This document shows, one piece after another, positions 1 through 8,600 of a stretch of DNA of 64,000 bases. Position numbers and translations under genes: made by a program. The stretch comes from Bacteroides reticulotermitis JCM 10512 (GTDB lineage Bacteria; Bacteroidota; Bacteroidia; Bacteroidales; Bacteroidaceae). How positions within the stretch are numbered: position 1 is the first letter of the stretch; the number at the start of each line of letters is the position of its first letter. A model generated the notes under the pieces. It did not search any database and was not told the origin of the DNA. It was given only the letters and a program-made list of their open reading frames with translations. The stretch is taken from NCBI RefSeq assembly GCF_000517545.1, contig NZ_BAIV01000017.1, positions 53,644-117,643 of the forward strand, written 5' to 3'.

Positions 1-510
1 GCAGATGCAGAATTTACGATTCTTGGCTACCAATATGTCGTGGTTGGTGCATCCCTCGCATCCTTTCCAAAAAGCTTCATCATCTGTAAGCTCGTTGAAA
101 GTCACAGGTACATAACCTAGTTCGGTATTCATTTTCATCACAGCAGCCCCCGAAGTTAAGCTAAATATTTTAGCTCTCGGCCATCGAAGCCGTGCTAATT
201 GAAATGAAGCTTGTTTGATGCGTTTGGCCAATCCCGCTCCTCGGAAGTCGGGATGCACAATCAGACCGGAGGTTGCCACATATTGCTTGTTTCCCCACGA
301 CTCGATATAGGTAAAGCCGGCGAAGGTATCGCCACTCAGGGCGATGATTGCTTTGCCTTCTCTCATTTTGGTTGCCACATACTCATGCGTGCGTTCGGCG
401 ATCCCGGTTCCACGTACGGCCGCTGCTTTTCTGATTGTGTCCAAAATAGTGTCAACATAAACCTCATGTGAGGCGTCGGCTACCATAACATCTATTTGCT
501 GAGTATCCAT
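1..510 (-). CDS. GNAT-family N-acyltransferase of the arginine cluster (partial, runs off the left edge)
   Basis: The minus strand is open from an ATG at 510 to the window edge, 170 codons without a stop, so the C-terminus lies outside. The protein starts MDTQQIDVMVADASHE and carries the GNAT acetyl-CoA loop as GLIVHPDFRGAGLAKRI, near residues 86-102, with the R-G-x-G-L signature. A late cysteine pair (CEGC) is visible. It lies 26 bp downstream of argR on the same strand. From memory, the equivalent B. thetaiotaomicron gene sits between argR and argG and has been linked to the first acylation step of arginine synthesis, making N-succinyl- or N-acetylglutamate. The family is clear from the sequence; the exact substrate rests on that synteny. 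The start is the first ATG after argR, and no upstream alternative in frame looks better. Confidence 0.8.
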   Translation of the reverse strand, partial: MDTQQIDVMVADASHEVYVDTILDTIRKAAAVRGTGIAERTHEYVATKMREGKAIIALSGDTFAGFTYIESWGNKQYVATSGLIVHPDFRGAGLAKRIKQASFQLARLRWPRAKIFSLTSGAAVMKMNTELGYVPVTFNELTDDEAFWKGCEGCTNHDILVAKNRKFCIC

Positions 511-536
511 TTTTTTACTAACTAATCTAAATAGGT

Positions 537-1010
537 TTATTGTATGTTGGGAATGATAAATGAAAGAAAATTGCGTACCGCAGTCGACGAAACTCCTTCA
601 CGTAGCACCAGCATGATCGTATCATCACCGGCAATTGTTCCTAATATATCACTGTATTCGTGGTTGTCGATGTCGTAAGCCATGCTACTGGCGTATCCCG
701 GACGCGTACGGATTACTGCGATATTGCCCGAAAACTGGAGAGAGATAAAGCCGTGATTGACCAACATCTCGCGGGTACTTTGGTCGTTCGGACGTTTGTA
801 CATGATGTTGTTTGGCAATACATATACGTATTTCCCACTCATGCTGGCAGCTTTAGCTACTTTGAGTTGTTTCAGATCGCGCGAAAGAGTAGCTTGCGTT
901 AGTTCGAAGCCTTCGCGGTTCAACTCTTGCAACAGTTCTTCTTGAGAGCCTATTTCCTTGCTGGAGATAATCATTTTGATGGCGTCTAACCGGTTTGCTT
1001 TTTTCTTCAT
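537..1010 (-). CDS. argR: Arginine repressor ArgR
   Basis: This 157-residue protein has the usual ArgR length and layout. Residues 1-70 form the winged-helix DNA-binding domain, including EELLQELNREGFELTQ and the recognition segment ATLSRDLKQL. The C-terminal half holds the oligomerization and arginine-binding core, with GTIAGDDTIMLVLRE near 124-138. In the family the hexamer binds arginine and then represses biosynthetic genes at ARG boxes. It precedes the acyltransferase on the same strand by 26 bp, so both are probably one transcript continuing left. Three TGCATAA half-sites phased 20-21 bp apart lie just upstream and overlap the likely promoter, which suggests autorepression. The ATG start at 1010 sits directly before the MKKKANRLDAI segment typical of the family. 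Confidence 0.95.
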   Translation of the reverse strand: MKKKANRLDAIKMIISSKEIGSQEELLQELNREGFELTQATLSRDLKQLKVAKAASMSGKYVYVLPNNIMYKRPNDQSTREMLVNHGFISLQFSGNIAVIRTRPGYASSMAYDIDNHEYSDILGTIAGDDTIMLVLREGVSSTAVRNFLSFIIPNIQ

Positions 1011-1036
1011 TTTGTATAATTATTCTGAAAGAGCTG

Positions 1037-1092
1037 CAAAAGTATGCATAATTTTGGAGAAACATGCATAAAAACAAGCTTTCTTTGCATAA
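1037..1092 (-). promoter_or_regulatory. argR promoter with three candidate ARG-box half-sites
   Basis: Read on the minus strand, 1044-1037 is TACTTTTG, a match to the Bacteroides -7 consensus TAnnTTTG, 27 bp before the argR start codon. The motif TGCATAA (plus-strand reading) occurs at 1045-1051, 1065-1071 and 1086-1092, spaced 20 and 21 bp, so all three lie on one helical face. This resembles the half-site of ARG boxes in other bacteria (TGAATAA/TGCATAA type). One copy abuts the -7 box. The motif and spacing are seen; binding by ArgR is inferred. Confidence 0.6.
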
Positions 1093-1278
1093 AAGCGAAA
1101 AAAACATTCGGAGAGGGCAGTTCCGCTTATTTATTTTATGAGGATGCTTTGTTTTGTGAATGGCCTGTGATGGAGTTTGGCGATTCGGGAATGATATACG
1201 GTATTGCTCCCGCATGCCTTTTTCTCTTCTTCCTGCTGCATTCGTTTGTTAGCTCGCTTGCTGCTATTTATTCGTATG

Positions 1279-1366
1279 ACTATAGTTATACGAAAGAGTA
1301 ACTACAGTCATACGCAAGAGACACTATAGTCATACGAAAGGGAGACTATAGTTATACGAAATAATA
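1279..1366. repeat. Four tandem 22-bp repeats between argR and the rhamnose operon
   Basis: Four consecutive 22-bp units start at 1279, 1301, 1323 and 1345. Each begins ACTAYAGTYATACG and then varies in the last seven bases. The core ACTATAGT is itself a palindrome. With the TTCGTAT just before the first unit, 1271-1294 is a nearly perfect 24-bp dyad with one mismatched pair. The units stop at the AATAATA at 1360-1366. No open frame or known regulator site explains them. Confidence 0.8.
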
Positions 1367-1500
1367 AAGGCAATGGCGCTGAATAATTAGTGCATCGGAG
1401 AGAGATAAACGCTGCGATGGAAGGCGTTATCTGTTAAAACAGATGCCCGGGCTTCCCGATACCGGAGGCTCGGTGTAGGCTGGAATTAGAACATTTCATT
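1367..1500. other. Non-coding stretch with small hairpins upstream of the rhamnose operon
   Basis: No credible gene lies between the 22-bp repeats and the rhamnose promoter. The stretch holds GATAAACGC (1404-1412) facing GGCGTTATC (1423-1431), which pair with a bulge, and a perfect 7-bp hairpin, ATCTGTT-AA-AACAGAT, at 1429-1444. It may contain the end of a transcript or leader structure, but no T-run marks a terminator. Confidence 0.4.
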
Positions 1501-1511
1501 TATTTAACTCC

Positions 1512-1605
1512 TTGTGTTTCATAGGATATGGTATCTTTGTGTCAAAATGCACACCCTTTCTATCAAAATGAATAAGGAAAAGGGGGATAGAATAGCCTAT
1601 CTTTG
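1512..1605 (+). promoter_or_regulatory. Rhamnose operon promoter region with a 21-bp-spaced direct repeat (candidate RhaR operator)
   Basis: Two TATCTTTG boxes match the Bacteroides -7 consensus: 1532-1539, with TTG at 1512-1514 as its -33 element, and 1598-1605, which has no recognisable -33 element. The octamer TCAAAATG is repeated at 1542-1549 and 1563-1570, exactly 21 bp apart, the usual geometry of AraC-family operators. The downstream copy ends 27 bp before the second -7 box, where an activator would replace the missing -33 contact. I infer that the 1598 promoter is the rhamnose-inducible one and that RhaR binds the repeat. Confidence 0.55.
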
Positions 1606-1648
1606 CCATGTAGGTAAATGTATACCTTAAACATATAGACAGAATACC

Positions 1649-3106
1649 ATGAAACAAAACTTTTTCGCAGTCGACTTGGGCGCAACGAGCGGCCGTACCA
1701 TCTTAGGATCTTTCATTGAAGGAGGATTGAATCTGGAAGAGATCAACCGCTTTCCAAACCATCTGATCGAAGTCGGCGGACATTTCTACTGGGATATTTA
1801 CGCATTATATAGTCACATCATTGACGGGTTGAAGCTGGTAGCTCACCGTGGTGAATCCATCGCTTCCATCGGTATTGATACCTGGGGAGTCGATTTTGTT
1901 TGTGTCGGAAAAGATGGCAATCTGCTTCGCCAACCTTACGCATACCGTGACCCGCATACCGTGGGAGCACCGGAAGCGTTCTTTGCCCGGATCTCACGTA
2001 GCGAAGTTTATGGAAAAACGGGTATACAGGTGATGAATTTTAATTCACTATTTCAGTTAGATACCCTGCGCCGCAATAATGACAGTGCGTTGGAAGCGGC
2101 CGATAAGATATTGTTTATGCCGGACGCGTTGAGCTATATGCTCACTGGAAACATGGTGACTGAATATACCATCGCTTCGACTGCGCAAATGGTGAATGCA
2201 CAGACTCAGCGTTTGGATCCATCCTTGCTGGAAGCGGTAGGACTGTCGGAAGAGAACTTCGGACGCTTCGTCTTTCCGGGAGAAAAGGTTGGCGTGCTGA
2301 CTGAAGAAGTACAAAAGATAACCGGGCTGGGTGCAATCCCTGTGATTGCGGTAGCCGGACATGATACCGGATCGGCTGTTGCCGCTGTGCCTGCGCTCGA
2401 TCGCAACTTTGCGTATTTAAGTAGCGGTACTTGGTCCTTGATGGGTGTTGAAACAGACGCTCCTGTGATCAACGCGGAAACGGAGGCTCTCAACTTTACG
2501 AATGAAGGCGGCGTAGAAGGAACCATCCGTCTACTGAAAAACATTTGCGGTATGTGGCTGTTGGAGCGTTGCCGTCTGAAATGGACGGAGGCAAGCTATC
2601 CTGAATTGATCAGTGAAGCCGATTCCTGCGAACCGTTCCGTAGCCTGATTAATCCGGATGATACTTGTTTTGCCAATCCCGCGGATATGGAGAAAGCAAT
2701 TATGGACTATTGCCGGGCTACCGGACAATCGGTCCCGGAGAAACGTGGACAGATCGTACGCTGTATCTTCGAAAGTCTGGCTTTGCGCTATCGGCAGGTG
2801 TTGGAGAACTTGCGGGCACTTTCTCCCCGGCCTATTGAAACGCTGCACGTGATTGGCGGAGGTAGCCGCAACGATTTGCTCAATCAGTTTACGGCCAATG
2901 CAATCGGTATTCCGGTTGTTGCAGGACCGTCCGAAGCAACTGCTATCGGTAATGTGATGATTCAGGCAATGGCGGCAGGCGAAGCGACCGATGTTGCCGG
3001 CATGCGTCAGCTGATTAATCGTTCGATCCCACTGAAAACTTATCACCCGCAGGATACCGAGGCTTGGGATACAGCTTATATCCACTTTAAAAACTGTATT
3101 CGATAA
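1649..3106 (+). CDS. rhaB: L-rhamnulokinase (FGGY family)
   Basis: This 485-residue sugar kinase phosphorylates L-rhamnulose with ATP, the second step of rhamnose breakdown; it is called rhaK in B. thetaiotaomicron. The N-terminus MKQNFFAVDLGATSGRTILG is the FGGY ATP-phosphate motif. AGHDTGSAVAAVP near residues 237-249 and GGGSRNDLLNQFTANAIG near 406-423 are the second-domain signatures. Length is close to the E. coli enzyme (about 489). It is the first gene of the cluster, with the isomerase 46 bp downstream. Expression is probably driven by the promoter with the TCAAAATG direct repeat. Nothing appears broken. Rhamnulokinase rather than fuculokinase follows from the rhamnose isomerase and aldolase beside it. 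Confidence 0.95.
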   Translation: MKQNFFAVDLGATSGRTILGSFIEGGLNLEEINRFPNHLIEVGGHFYWDIYALYSHIIDGLKLVAHRGESIASIGIDTWGVDFVCVGKDGNLLRQPYAYRDPHTVGAPEAFFARISRSEVYGKTGIQVMNFNSLFQLDTLRRNNDSALEAADKILFMPDALSYMLTGNMVTEYTIASTAQMVNAQTQRLDPSLLEAVGLSEENFGRFVFPGEKVGVLTEEVQKITGLGAIPVIAVAGHDTGSAVAAVPALDRNFAYLSSGTWSLMGVETDAPVINAETEALNFTNEGGVEGTIRLLKNICGMWLLERCRLKWTEASYPELISEADSCEPFRSLINPDDTCFANPADMEKAIMDYCRATGQSVPEKRGQIVRCIFESLALRYRQVLENLRALSPRPIETLHVIGGGSRNDLLNQFTANAIGIPVVAGPSEATAIGNVMIQAMAAGEATDVAGMRQLINRSIPLKTYHPQDTEAWDTAYIHFKNCIR

Positions 3107-3152
3107 TAAAATATATAACCGAAATAATATTAATTTTAAAGATTAGAATATC

Positions 3153-4409
3153 ATGAAGAAAGAAGAAATGATTCAGAAAGCGTATGAGATTGCTGTGGAG
3201 CGTTATGCAGCCATAGGTGTTGACACTGAAAAAGTGTTGGAGACTATGCAGGACTTCCACTTGTCACTTCATTGCTGGCAGGCTGACGATGTAACAGGTT
3301 TTGAGGTACAAGCCGGTGCATTGACCGGAGGAATACAGGCTACCGGTAACTATCCGGGCAAAGCTCGTAACATTGAGGAACTGCGTGCTGACATTTTAAA
3401 AGCAGCTTCTTACATTCCGGGTACTCACCGTTTGAACCTGCACGAAATCTATGGTGATTTCCAAGGCAAGGTAGTAGACCGCGACCAAGTAGAACCCGAA
3501 CATTTCAAAAGCTGGATCGAATGGGGTAAAGAGAACAACATGAAGCTTGATTTCAACTCTACTTCTTTCTCACATCCGAAATCTGGTGATTTATCACTGT
3601 CTAACCCCGACGAAGGCATCCGCCAATTCTGGATCGAGCATACAAAACGCTGTCGTGCTGTAGCCGAAGAGATGGGTAAGGCACAAGGTGATCCTTGTAT
3701 CATGAATCTTTGGGTACATGACGGAAGCAAGGACCTTACTGTAAATCGTATGAAATACCGTGCGTTGCTGAAAGATTCTTTGGATCAGATCTTCGCTACC
3801 GAATATAAGAATATGAAAGACTGTATCGAATCGAAAGTATTTGGTATCGGTTTGGAAAGCTATACCGTTGGTTCGAACGACTTCTACATCGGTTATGGCG
3901 CTTCTCGCAACAAGATGGTTACACTGGATACCGGTCACTTCCATCCGACAGAAAGCGTAGCCGACAAAGTTTCTTCACTGTTGCTTTATGTTCCTGAACT
4001 GATGTTGCACGTAAGCCGTCCGGTTCGTTGGGACTCAGACCACGTTACAATCATGGATGATCCGACACTGGAACTGTTCAGCGAAATCGTTCGTTGCAAT
4101 GCTTTAGATCGCGTACATTATGGCCTTGACTACTTCGATGCTTCTATCAACCGTATCGGTGCTTATGTAATCGGTAGCCGTGCTGCTCAGAAGAGCATGA
4201 CTCGTGCTTTGCTTGAACCGATCGTTAAACTGCGCGAATACGAAGCAAACGGACAAGGTTTCCAACGTCTGGCGTTGCTTGAAGAAGCTAAAGCACTTCC
4301 TTGGAATGCCGTATGGGATATGTATTGCTTGAAGAACAATGTTCCGGTAGGTGAAGATTTTATTGCGGAAATTGAGAAATACGAAGCCGATGTCACTTCT
4401 AAACGATAA
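3153..4409 (+). CDS. rhaA: L-rhamnose isomerase
   Basis: This 418-residue cytoplasmic enzyme converts L-rhamnose to L-rhamnulose; it is called rhaI in B. thetaiotaomicron. The length matches E. coli RhaA (419). Recognisable active-site segments are IGLESYTVGSNDFY (Glu near 235), LDTGHFHPTE (near 258-267) and HVSRPVRWDSDHV, which hold the acidic and histidine ligands for the two catalytic metal ions. The N-terminal segment LSLHCWQADDVTGFE is also characteristic. It sits second in the operon, 46 bp after the kinase and only 3 bp before the transporter. The reading frame is intact. Confidence 0.96.
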   Translation: MKKEEMIQKAYEIAVERYAAIGVDTEKVLETMQDFHLSLHCWQADDVTGFEVQAGALTGGIQATGNYPGKARNIEELRADILKAASYIPGTHRLNLHEIYGDFQGKVVDRDQVEPEHFKSWIEWGKENNMKLDFNSTSFSHPKSGDLSLSNPDEGIRQFWIEHTKRCRAVAEEMGKAQGDPCIMNLWVHDGSKDLTVNRMKYRALLKDSLDQIFATEYKNMKDCIESKVFGIGLESYTVGSNDFYIGYGASRNKMVTLDTGHFHPTESVADKVSSLLLYVPELMLHVSRPVRWDSDHVTIMDDPTLELFSEIVRCNALDRVHYGLDYFDASINRIGAYVIGSRAAQKSMTRALLEPIVKLREYEANGQGFQRLALLEEAKALPWNAVWDMYCLKNNVPVGEDFIAEIEKYEADVTSKR

Positions 4410-4412
4410 GAT

Positions 4413-5427
4413 ATGGACATTCTAATAGGCTTGTTGATTATAGCTATCGGTAGCTTTTGCCAGTCCAGCTCGTATGTACCTATTAATAAGGTAAAGGAGT
4501 GGAACTGGGAAAGCTTCTGGTTGACACAAGGTGTATTTGCCTGGTTAGTGTTCCCGTTCCTGGGATCACTACTGGGAGTACCCCAGGGGAGCAGTTTGCT
4601 CGAACTATGGGGATCGGGAGGTGCTGGAATGAGCATCTTTTATGGTATATTGTGGGGAGTAGGCGGATTGACTTTCGGACTCTCTATGCGTTACCTCGGC
4701 GTTGCGTTGGGACAGAGTATCTCTTTGGGAACCTGTGCCGGTTTCGGAACGCTTCTTCCGGCTCTCTTTGGCGGAACTAACCTGTTCGAAGGTGACGGCT
4801 TGACTTTGCTGCTCGGTGTTTGTATCACCTTGCAGGTATCGCCATTATTGCTATGCCGGTAGTCTGCGTGCGAAGAACATGAGCGAAGAAGAGAAACGTG
4901 CTGCCGTAAAAGATTTTGCGTTGACCAAAGGTTTACTCGTAGCTCTGCTTGCCGGTGTGATGAGTGCTTGCTTCGCACTGGGACTTGACGCCGGAACCCC
5001 GATTAAAGAAGCTGCTCTGGCAGGTGGCGTTGAAGGTTTGTATGCCGGTCTTCCTGTAATCTTCCTGGTTACGGTGGGCGGATTCCTGACCAATGCGGTT
5101 TACTGCTTGCAGCAGAATGTAGCCAACAAATCAATGGGTGACTACGCGAAAGGAAAAGTATGGGGAAATAATTTATTGTTCTGCGCATTGGCTGGAGGTT
5201 TGTGGTATATGCAATTCTTCGGACTGGAGATGGGCAAGAGCTTCCTCACCGGCAATCCGGTACTTTTGGCTTTCTCTTGGTGTATCCTGATGGCGCTGAA
5301 TGTAACATTTAGCAATGTATGGGGGATTATCCTGAAAGAGTGGAAGGGCGTTTCTACCAAGACAATCGTTGTATTGCTTAGCGGATTGCTAGTCCTGATC
5401 TTCTCACTGGTTTTCCCAAACCTGTAA
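4413..5427 (+). CDS. rhaT: L-rhamnose/proton symporter RhaT, with two apparent single-base deletions
   Basis: This inner-membrane permease of the drug/metabolite transporter type would bring L-rhamnose into the cell with protons. The N-terminal part reads MDILIGLLIIAIGSFCQSSS, with further hydrophobic helices throughout. The frame is broken twice close together. Near 4832, after VCITL, one base is missing. Near 4850 a second is missing before YAGSLRAKN. Restoring one base at each site joins everything into 338 residues ending at the stop at 5427, the expected family length, and the short patch between the two sites reads AGIAII. Both losses fall where TTGCA and TTGCT should plausibly read TTGGCA and TTGGCT. 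I regard the gene as functional and the breaks as sequence errors. It starts 3 bp after the isomerase. Confidence 0.9.
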
Positions 5428-5441
5428 TTAAATAAATAGAT

Positions 5442-6250
5442 ATGAAATCAATTTTAGAAAATCGTCCGGGACTAGCCAAAGAAGTGAATAAAGTAGCGGA
5501 AGTTGCCGGCTACTTGTGGCAAAAAGGATGGGCGGAACGCAATGGTGGAAACATAACCGTTAATATCACTGAGTTTGTGGATGAAGAGATACGCCAACTG
5601 GCACCGATCAGTGAGGTGAAATCTATCGGAACCACACTTCCTCATCTGAAAGGCTGTTATTTCTATTGCAAGGGAACCAACAAACGTATGCGTGACCTGG
5701 CTCGCTGGCCGATGGAAAACGGTTCGGTAATTCGTATTCTGGACGACTGCGCCAGCTATGTGATCATCGCCGACCAACCGGTTGCTCCTACTTCCGAACT
5801 CCCTTCACACTTGAGCGTACACAATAATCTGATCGCTAAAGGTTCTCCTTATAAAGCGTCTGTTCATACGCATCCGATCGAACTGATTGCCATGACACAT
5901 TGTAAAGCGTTCTTGGGAAAAGATGTAGCTTCCAATTTATTGTGGAGCATGATTCCCGAAACGAAAGCATTTTGTCCGCTTGGCCTGGGAATTATCCCTT
6001 ACGAACTGCCTAGTTCGGTGAAATTGGCTGAAGCAACCATCAAAGAGTTGGAAGAATATGACGTTGTCATGTGGGAAAAACACGGCGTGTTTGCCATAGA
6101 CTGCGATGCGATGCAAGCTTTTGACCAGATCGATGTGCTCAATAAATCGGCTTTGATTTATATTGCTGCTAAGAATATGGCTTCGAACCCGACGGAATGT
6201 CTCAGGAACAGATGAAGGAGATGAGTGTCGCCTTCAACCTGCCTAAATAA
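5442..6250 (+). CDS. rhaD: L-rhamnulose-1-phosphate aldolase, with one apparent deletion near the C-terminus
   Basis: This class II, zinc-dependent aldolase splits rhamnulose-1-phosphate into dihydroxyacetone phosphate and L-lactaldehyde. The zinc ligands are visible as H142 and H144 in VHTHPIEL and H214 in WEKHGVFA, almost the positions known in E. coli RhaD (141, 143, 212). The uncorrected frame ends at 6215 with an unrelated tail. Adding one G at about 6180 (ATGGCTTC to ATGGGCTTC) restores a tail reading GFEPDGMSQEQMKEMSV and a stop at 6248-6250, giving 269 residues against about 274 in E. coli. The gene starts 14 bp after the transporter. A strong hairpin follows it before fucO. Confidence 0.93.
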
Positions 6251-6267
6251 TAGAACAATTTATATTC

Positions 6268-6313
6268 AACTGCCGTAACAGACTTGTGTAAAGAGAATGT
6301 TACGGCAGTTTTT
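6268..6313 (+). terminator. Intra-operon hairpin with short T-run between rhaD and fucO
   Basis: A perfect 12-bp inverted repeat, AACTGCCGTAAC (6268-6279) and GTTACGGCAGTT (6299-6310), encloses a 19-nt loop and is followed by TTT. It lies between the aldolase stop and the reductase start, so it probably acts as a partial terminator or a stabilising 3' end that lowers fucO expression relative to the upstream genes. Confidence 0.65.
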
Positions 6314-6331
6314 AAAACTCATGTTATCCTT

Positions 6332-7484
6332 ATGAACCGCATTATTCTGAACGAAACTTCTTACTTTGGTGCCGGATGCAGAAGCGTAATTGCTGTAGAA
6401 GCTTCCCGCCGTGGCTTTAAAAAAGCTTTTTTGTAACCGACAAAGATCTTATTAAATTTGGTGTGGCTGCCGAAATTGTGAAAGTATTTGATGATAACCA
6501 AATCCCTTACGAACTATTTAGTGATGTAAAAGCCAATCCGACCATTGCCAATGTGCAAAGCGGAGTAGCTGCTTACAAGGCTTCCGGTGCCGACTTTATC
6601 GTGGCGCTGGGTGGAGGCTCTGCCATTGATACGGCTAAGGGAATCGGTATTGTGGTTAACAACCCCGATTTCGCTGATGTGAAATCGTTGGAAGGTGTAG
6701 CCGATACCAAACATAAGGCTGTGCCTACTTTTGCACTGCTACTACTGCCGGAACAGCGGCTGAGGTAACCATCAATTACGTGATTATTGATGAAGAAGCC
6801 CGTAAGAAAATGGTATGTGTAGACCCGAACGATATCCCTGCTGTAGCGATTGTCGATCCGGAATTGATGTACTCGATGCCGAAAGGACTGACTGCGGCTA
6901 CCGGTATGGATGCGCTGACTCATGCGATCGAGAGTTATATCACTCCGGGAGCTTGGGTAATGAGCGATATGTTCGAACTGAAAGCGATTGAAATGATTGC
7001 CCAGAATCTGAAAGCGGCAGTTGATAACGGCAAAGATGTAGCTGCGCGCGAAGCAATGTCGCAAGCACAATATATCGCCGGTATGGGATTCTCGAATGTA
7101 GGTTTGGGAATTGTCCATTCCATGGCTCATCCGTTGGGTGCTTTCTATGATACTCCGCACGGTGTGGCTAACGCTTTGTTGCTGCCTTACGTGATGGAAT
7201 ACAATGCCGCATCTCCCGCTGCTCCTAAATACATCCAGATTGCCAAAGCAATGGGTGTGAATACGGATGGCATGAGTGAAGCAGAAGGCGTACAGGCTGC
7301 TATTGAAGCTGTTAAAGCTTTATCGCTGAGCGTGGGTATTCCGCAGAAACTGCATGAGATCAACGTGAAAGAAGAAGATATTCCGGCATTGTCAGTGGCT
7401 GCATTCAACGATGTATGTACAGGCGGTAATCCGCGTCCGACATCGGTTGCAGATATTGAAGCATTGTATCGGAAAGCTCTCTGA
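6332..7484 (+). CDS. fucO: Lactaldehyde reductase / propanediol oxidoreductase FucO, with two apparent deletions
   Basis: This iron-dependent group III alcohol dehydrogenase reduces the L-lactaldehyde made by the aldolase to L-1,2-propanediol. The start is the ATG at 6332 (MNRIILNETSYFGAGC). The frame is broken at the T-run at 6427-6432, which needs seven Ts to give KKAFFVTDK, and near 6739, where CTGCTACT should read CTGCCTACT to give FALPTTAGTAAEV. Restored length is 384 residues, close to E. coli FucO. The nucleotide-binding loop GGGSAIDTAKGIGI and the iron-ligand segment VHSMAHPLGAFYDTPHG are intact. I treat the gene as functional. It is the last gene of the catabolic set and is followed by a terminator. 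Confidence 0.92.
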
Positions 7485-7512
7485 AATCCTATTGCATAAA
7501 GTTTATATAGTG

Positions 7513-7552
7513 ACATCCGGGCGTACCTCAAAGCGGGTAGCGGATGTTTTTT
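7513..7552 (+). terminator. Terminator after fucO
   Basis: ACATCCG (7513-7519) pairs with CGGATGT (7541-7547), and the next bases are TTTTTG. Additional GC pairs inside extend the stem with bulges. It ends the catabolic operon before the regulator gene. Confidence 0.75.
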
Positions 7553-7623
7553 GTGTTTTAGCGTGTGTATTATGAAAATAATATCTATTTTTGTTCATTT
7601 CAACGCCATGAAAGCACGCTTAT

Positions 7624-8523
7624 ATGACTGAAGACAACAACGTAGGATTAGAATTTAAATACCTGATCGTGAACGATATGGACCGTAAGTTCGGTCTGTG
7701 GGTGAATGCGGTTGGCTATCAGTCTATACCTCCCGACTCTCCCTATCCGTTGAAAAACCACCCTTCGGGTTACTTCTTTAATGCAGACAAGGGCCGCGTG
7801 TTGCGTGAATATCAATTGGTTTATATTACGAAAGGCCGGGGACTGTTTTCTTCGGACTCTACACTGGAAAAGCAGGTCTGTAAAGGCCGGCTAATTGTAC
7901 TGTTTCCCGGACAATGGCATACATATACTCCGCTTCGACAGACCGGATGGACCGAATATTATATCGGATTTGAAGGCCCCATTATGGATGCTATCGTACG
8001 CGATTCTTTCTTATCTTTGGAGCAACAAATACTGGAAATCGGGATAAATGAAGAACTTACGTCTTTATTTCTTCGGGCAATTGAAGTGGCCGAAGCCGAT
8101 AAAATCTCGGCTCAGCAATATCTCTCAGGCATCCTTTTGCACATGATCGGACTCATCCTGACTGTATCTAAAAATAAGGTTTATGAGATAAGTGATGTTG
8201 ATCAGAAAATCGAACAGGCTAAAATCATAATGAATGAAAATGTGGCTGGGTCGATTGATCCGGAAGAGTTGGCGATGCGCTTAAATATCAGTTATTCCTG
8301 GTTTCGCCGTGTATTCAAAGACTACACCGGTTATGCGCCTGCCAAATATTTTCAGGAGCTAAAACTTCGTAAAGCTAAACAATTGTTGGTTGGTACTTCG
8401 CAGTCGGTTAAAGAGATTGCTTTTACATTAGGTTATCAATCAACGGAATACTTCTTCTCTTTCTTCAAGAAACGGACCGGACTTACACCTTTGGAATATC
8501 GCTCTTTCGGGCGGGAAGAATAG
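7624..8523 (+). CDS. rhaR: AraC-family rhamnose-responsive activator RhaR
   Basis: This 299-residue regulator has an N-terminal cupin-like sugar-sensing domain (about residues 15-170, including KNHPSGYFFNADKGRVLREYQLVYITKG) and a C-terminal AraC DNA-binding domain with two helix-turn-helix motifs, LAMRLNISYSWFRRVFKDYT and VKEIAFTLGYQSTEYFFSFF. It is the last gene of the rhamnose region, separated from fucO by a terminator, so it has its own promoter; TATTTTTG at 7586-7593 fits a -7 box. In B. thetaiotaomicron the AraC-type RhaR at this position activates the rhamnose operon. The 21-bp-spaced TCAAAATG repeat upstream of the kinase gene is its likely target. The start is the ATG at 7624; no Shine-Dalgarno site is visible, as is normal here. 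Confidence 0.9.
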   Translation: MTEDNNVGLEFKYLIVNDMDRKFGLWVNAVGYQSIPPDSPYPLKNHPSGYFFNADKGRVLREYQLVYITKGRGLFSSDSTLEKQVCKGRLIVLFPGQWHTYTPLRQTGWTEYYIGFEGPIMDAIVRDSFLSLEQQILEIGINEELTSLFLRAIEVAEADKISAQQYLSGILLHMIGLILTVSKNKVYEISDVDQKIEQAKIIMNENVAGSIDPEELAMRLNISYSWFRRVFKDYTGYAPAKYFQELKLRKAKQLLVGTSQSVKEIAFTLGYQSTEYFFSFFKKRTGLTPLEYRSFGREE

Positions 8524-8600
8524 AAAGCAACTTGGTGGTTATCGTAAAAATGCCTATGTTTGTATGCTAAACATAGACTTATTAAACCTTGGATCATCGT

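Noticed and set aside
1279..1366. 22-bp repeats as ARG boxes
   Set aside because: The core ACTATAGT differs from the TGCATAA half-sites seen beside argR, and the array is more than 260 bp from the argR start.
4816..5427. Second part of RhaT as an independent gene
   Set aside because: It begins in the middle of the permease and continues its helices once two bases are restored.
4413..7484. Treating rhaT, rhaD and fucO as pseudogenes
   Set aside because: All breaks are one-base losses in short runs, the flanking protein is fully conserved, and the same kind of break occurs in six other genes, so sequence error is far more likely.
8524..8600. Attachment-site copy of the tRNA-fMet 3' end at the left boundary of the orphan PUL
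   Set aside because: No match to the tRNA 3' sequence is present, so integration at the tRNA is not supported.
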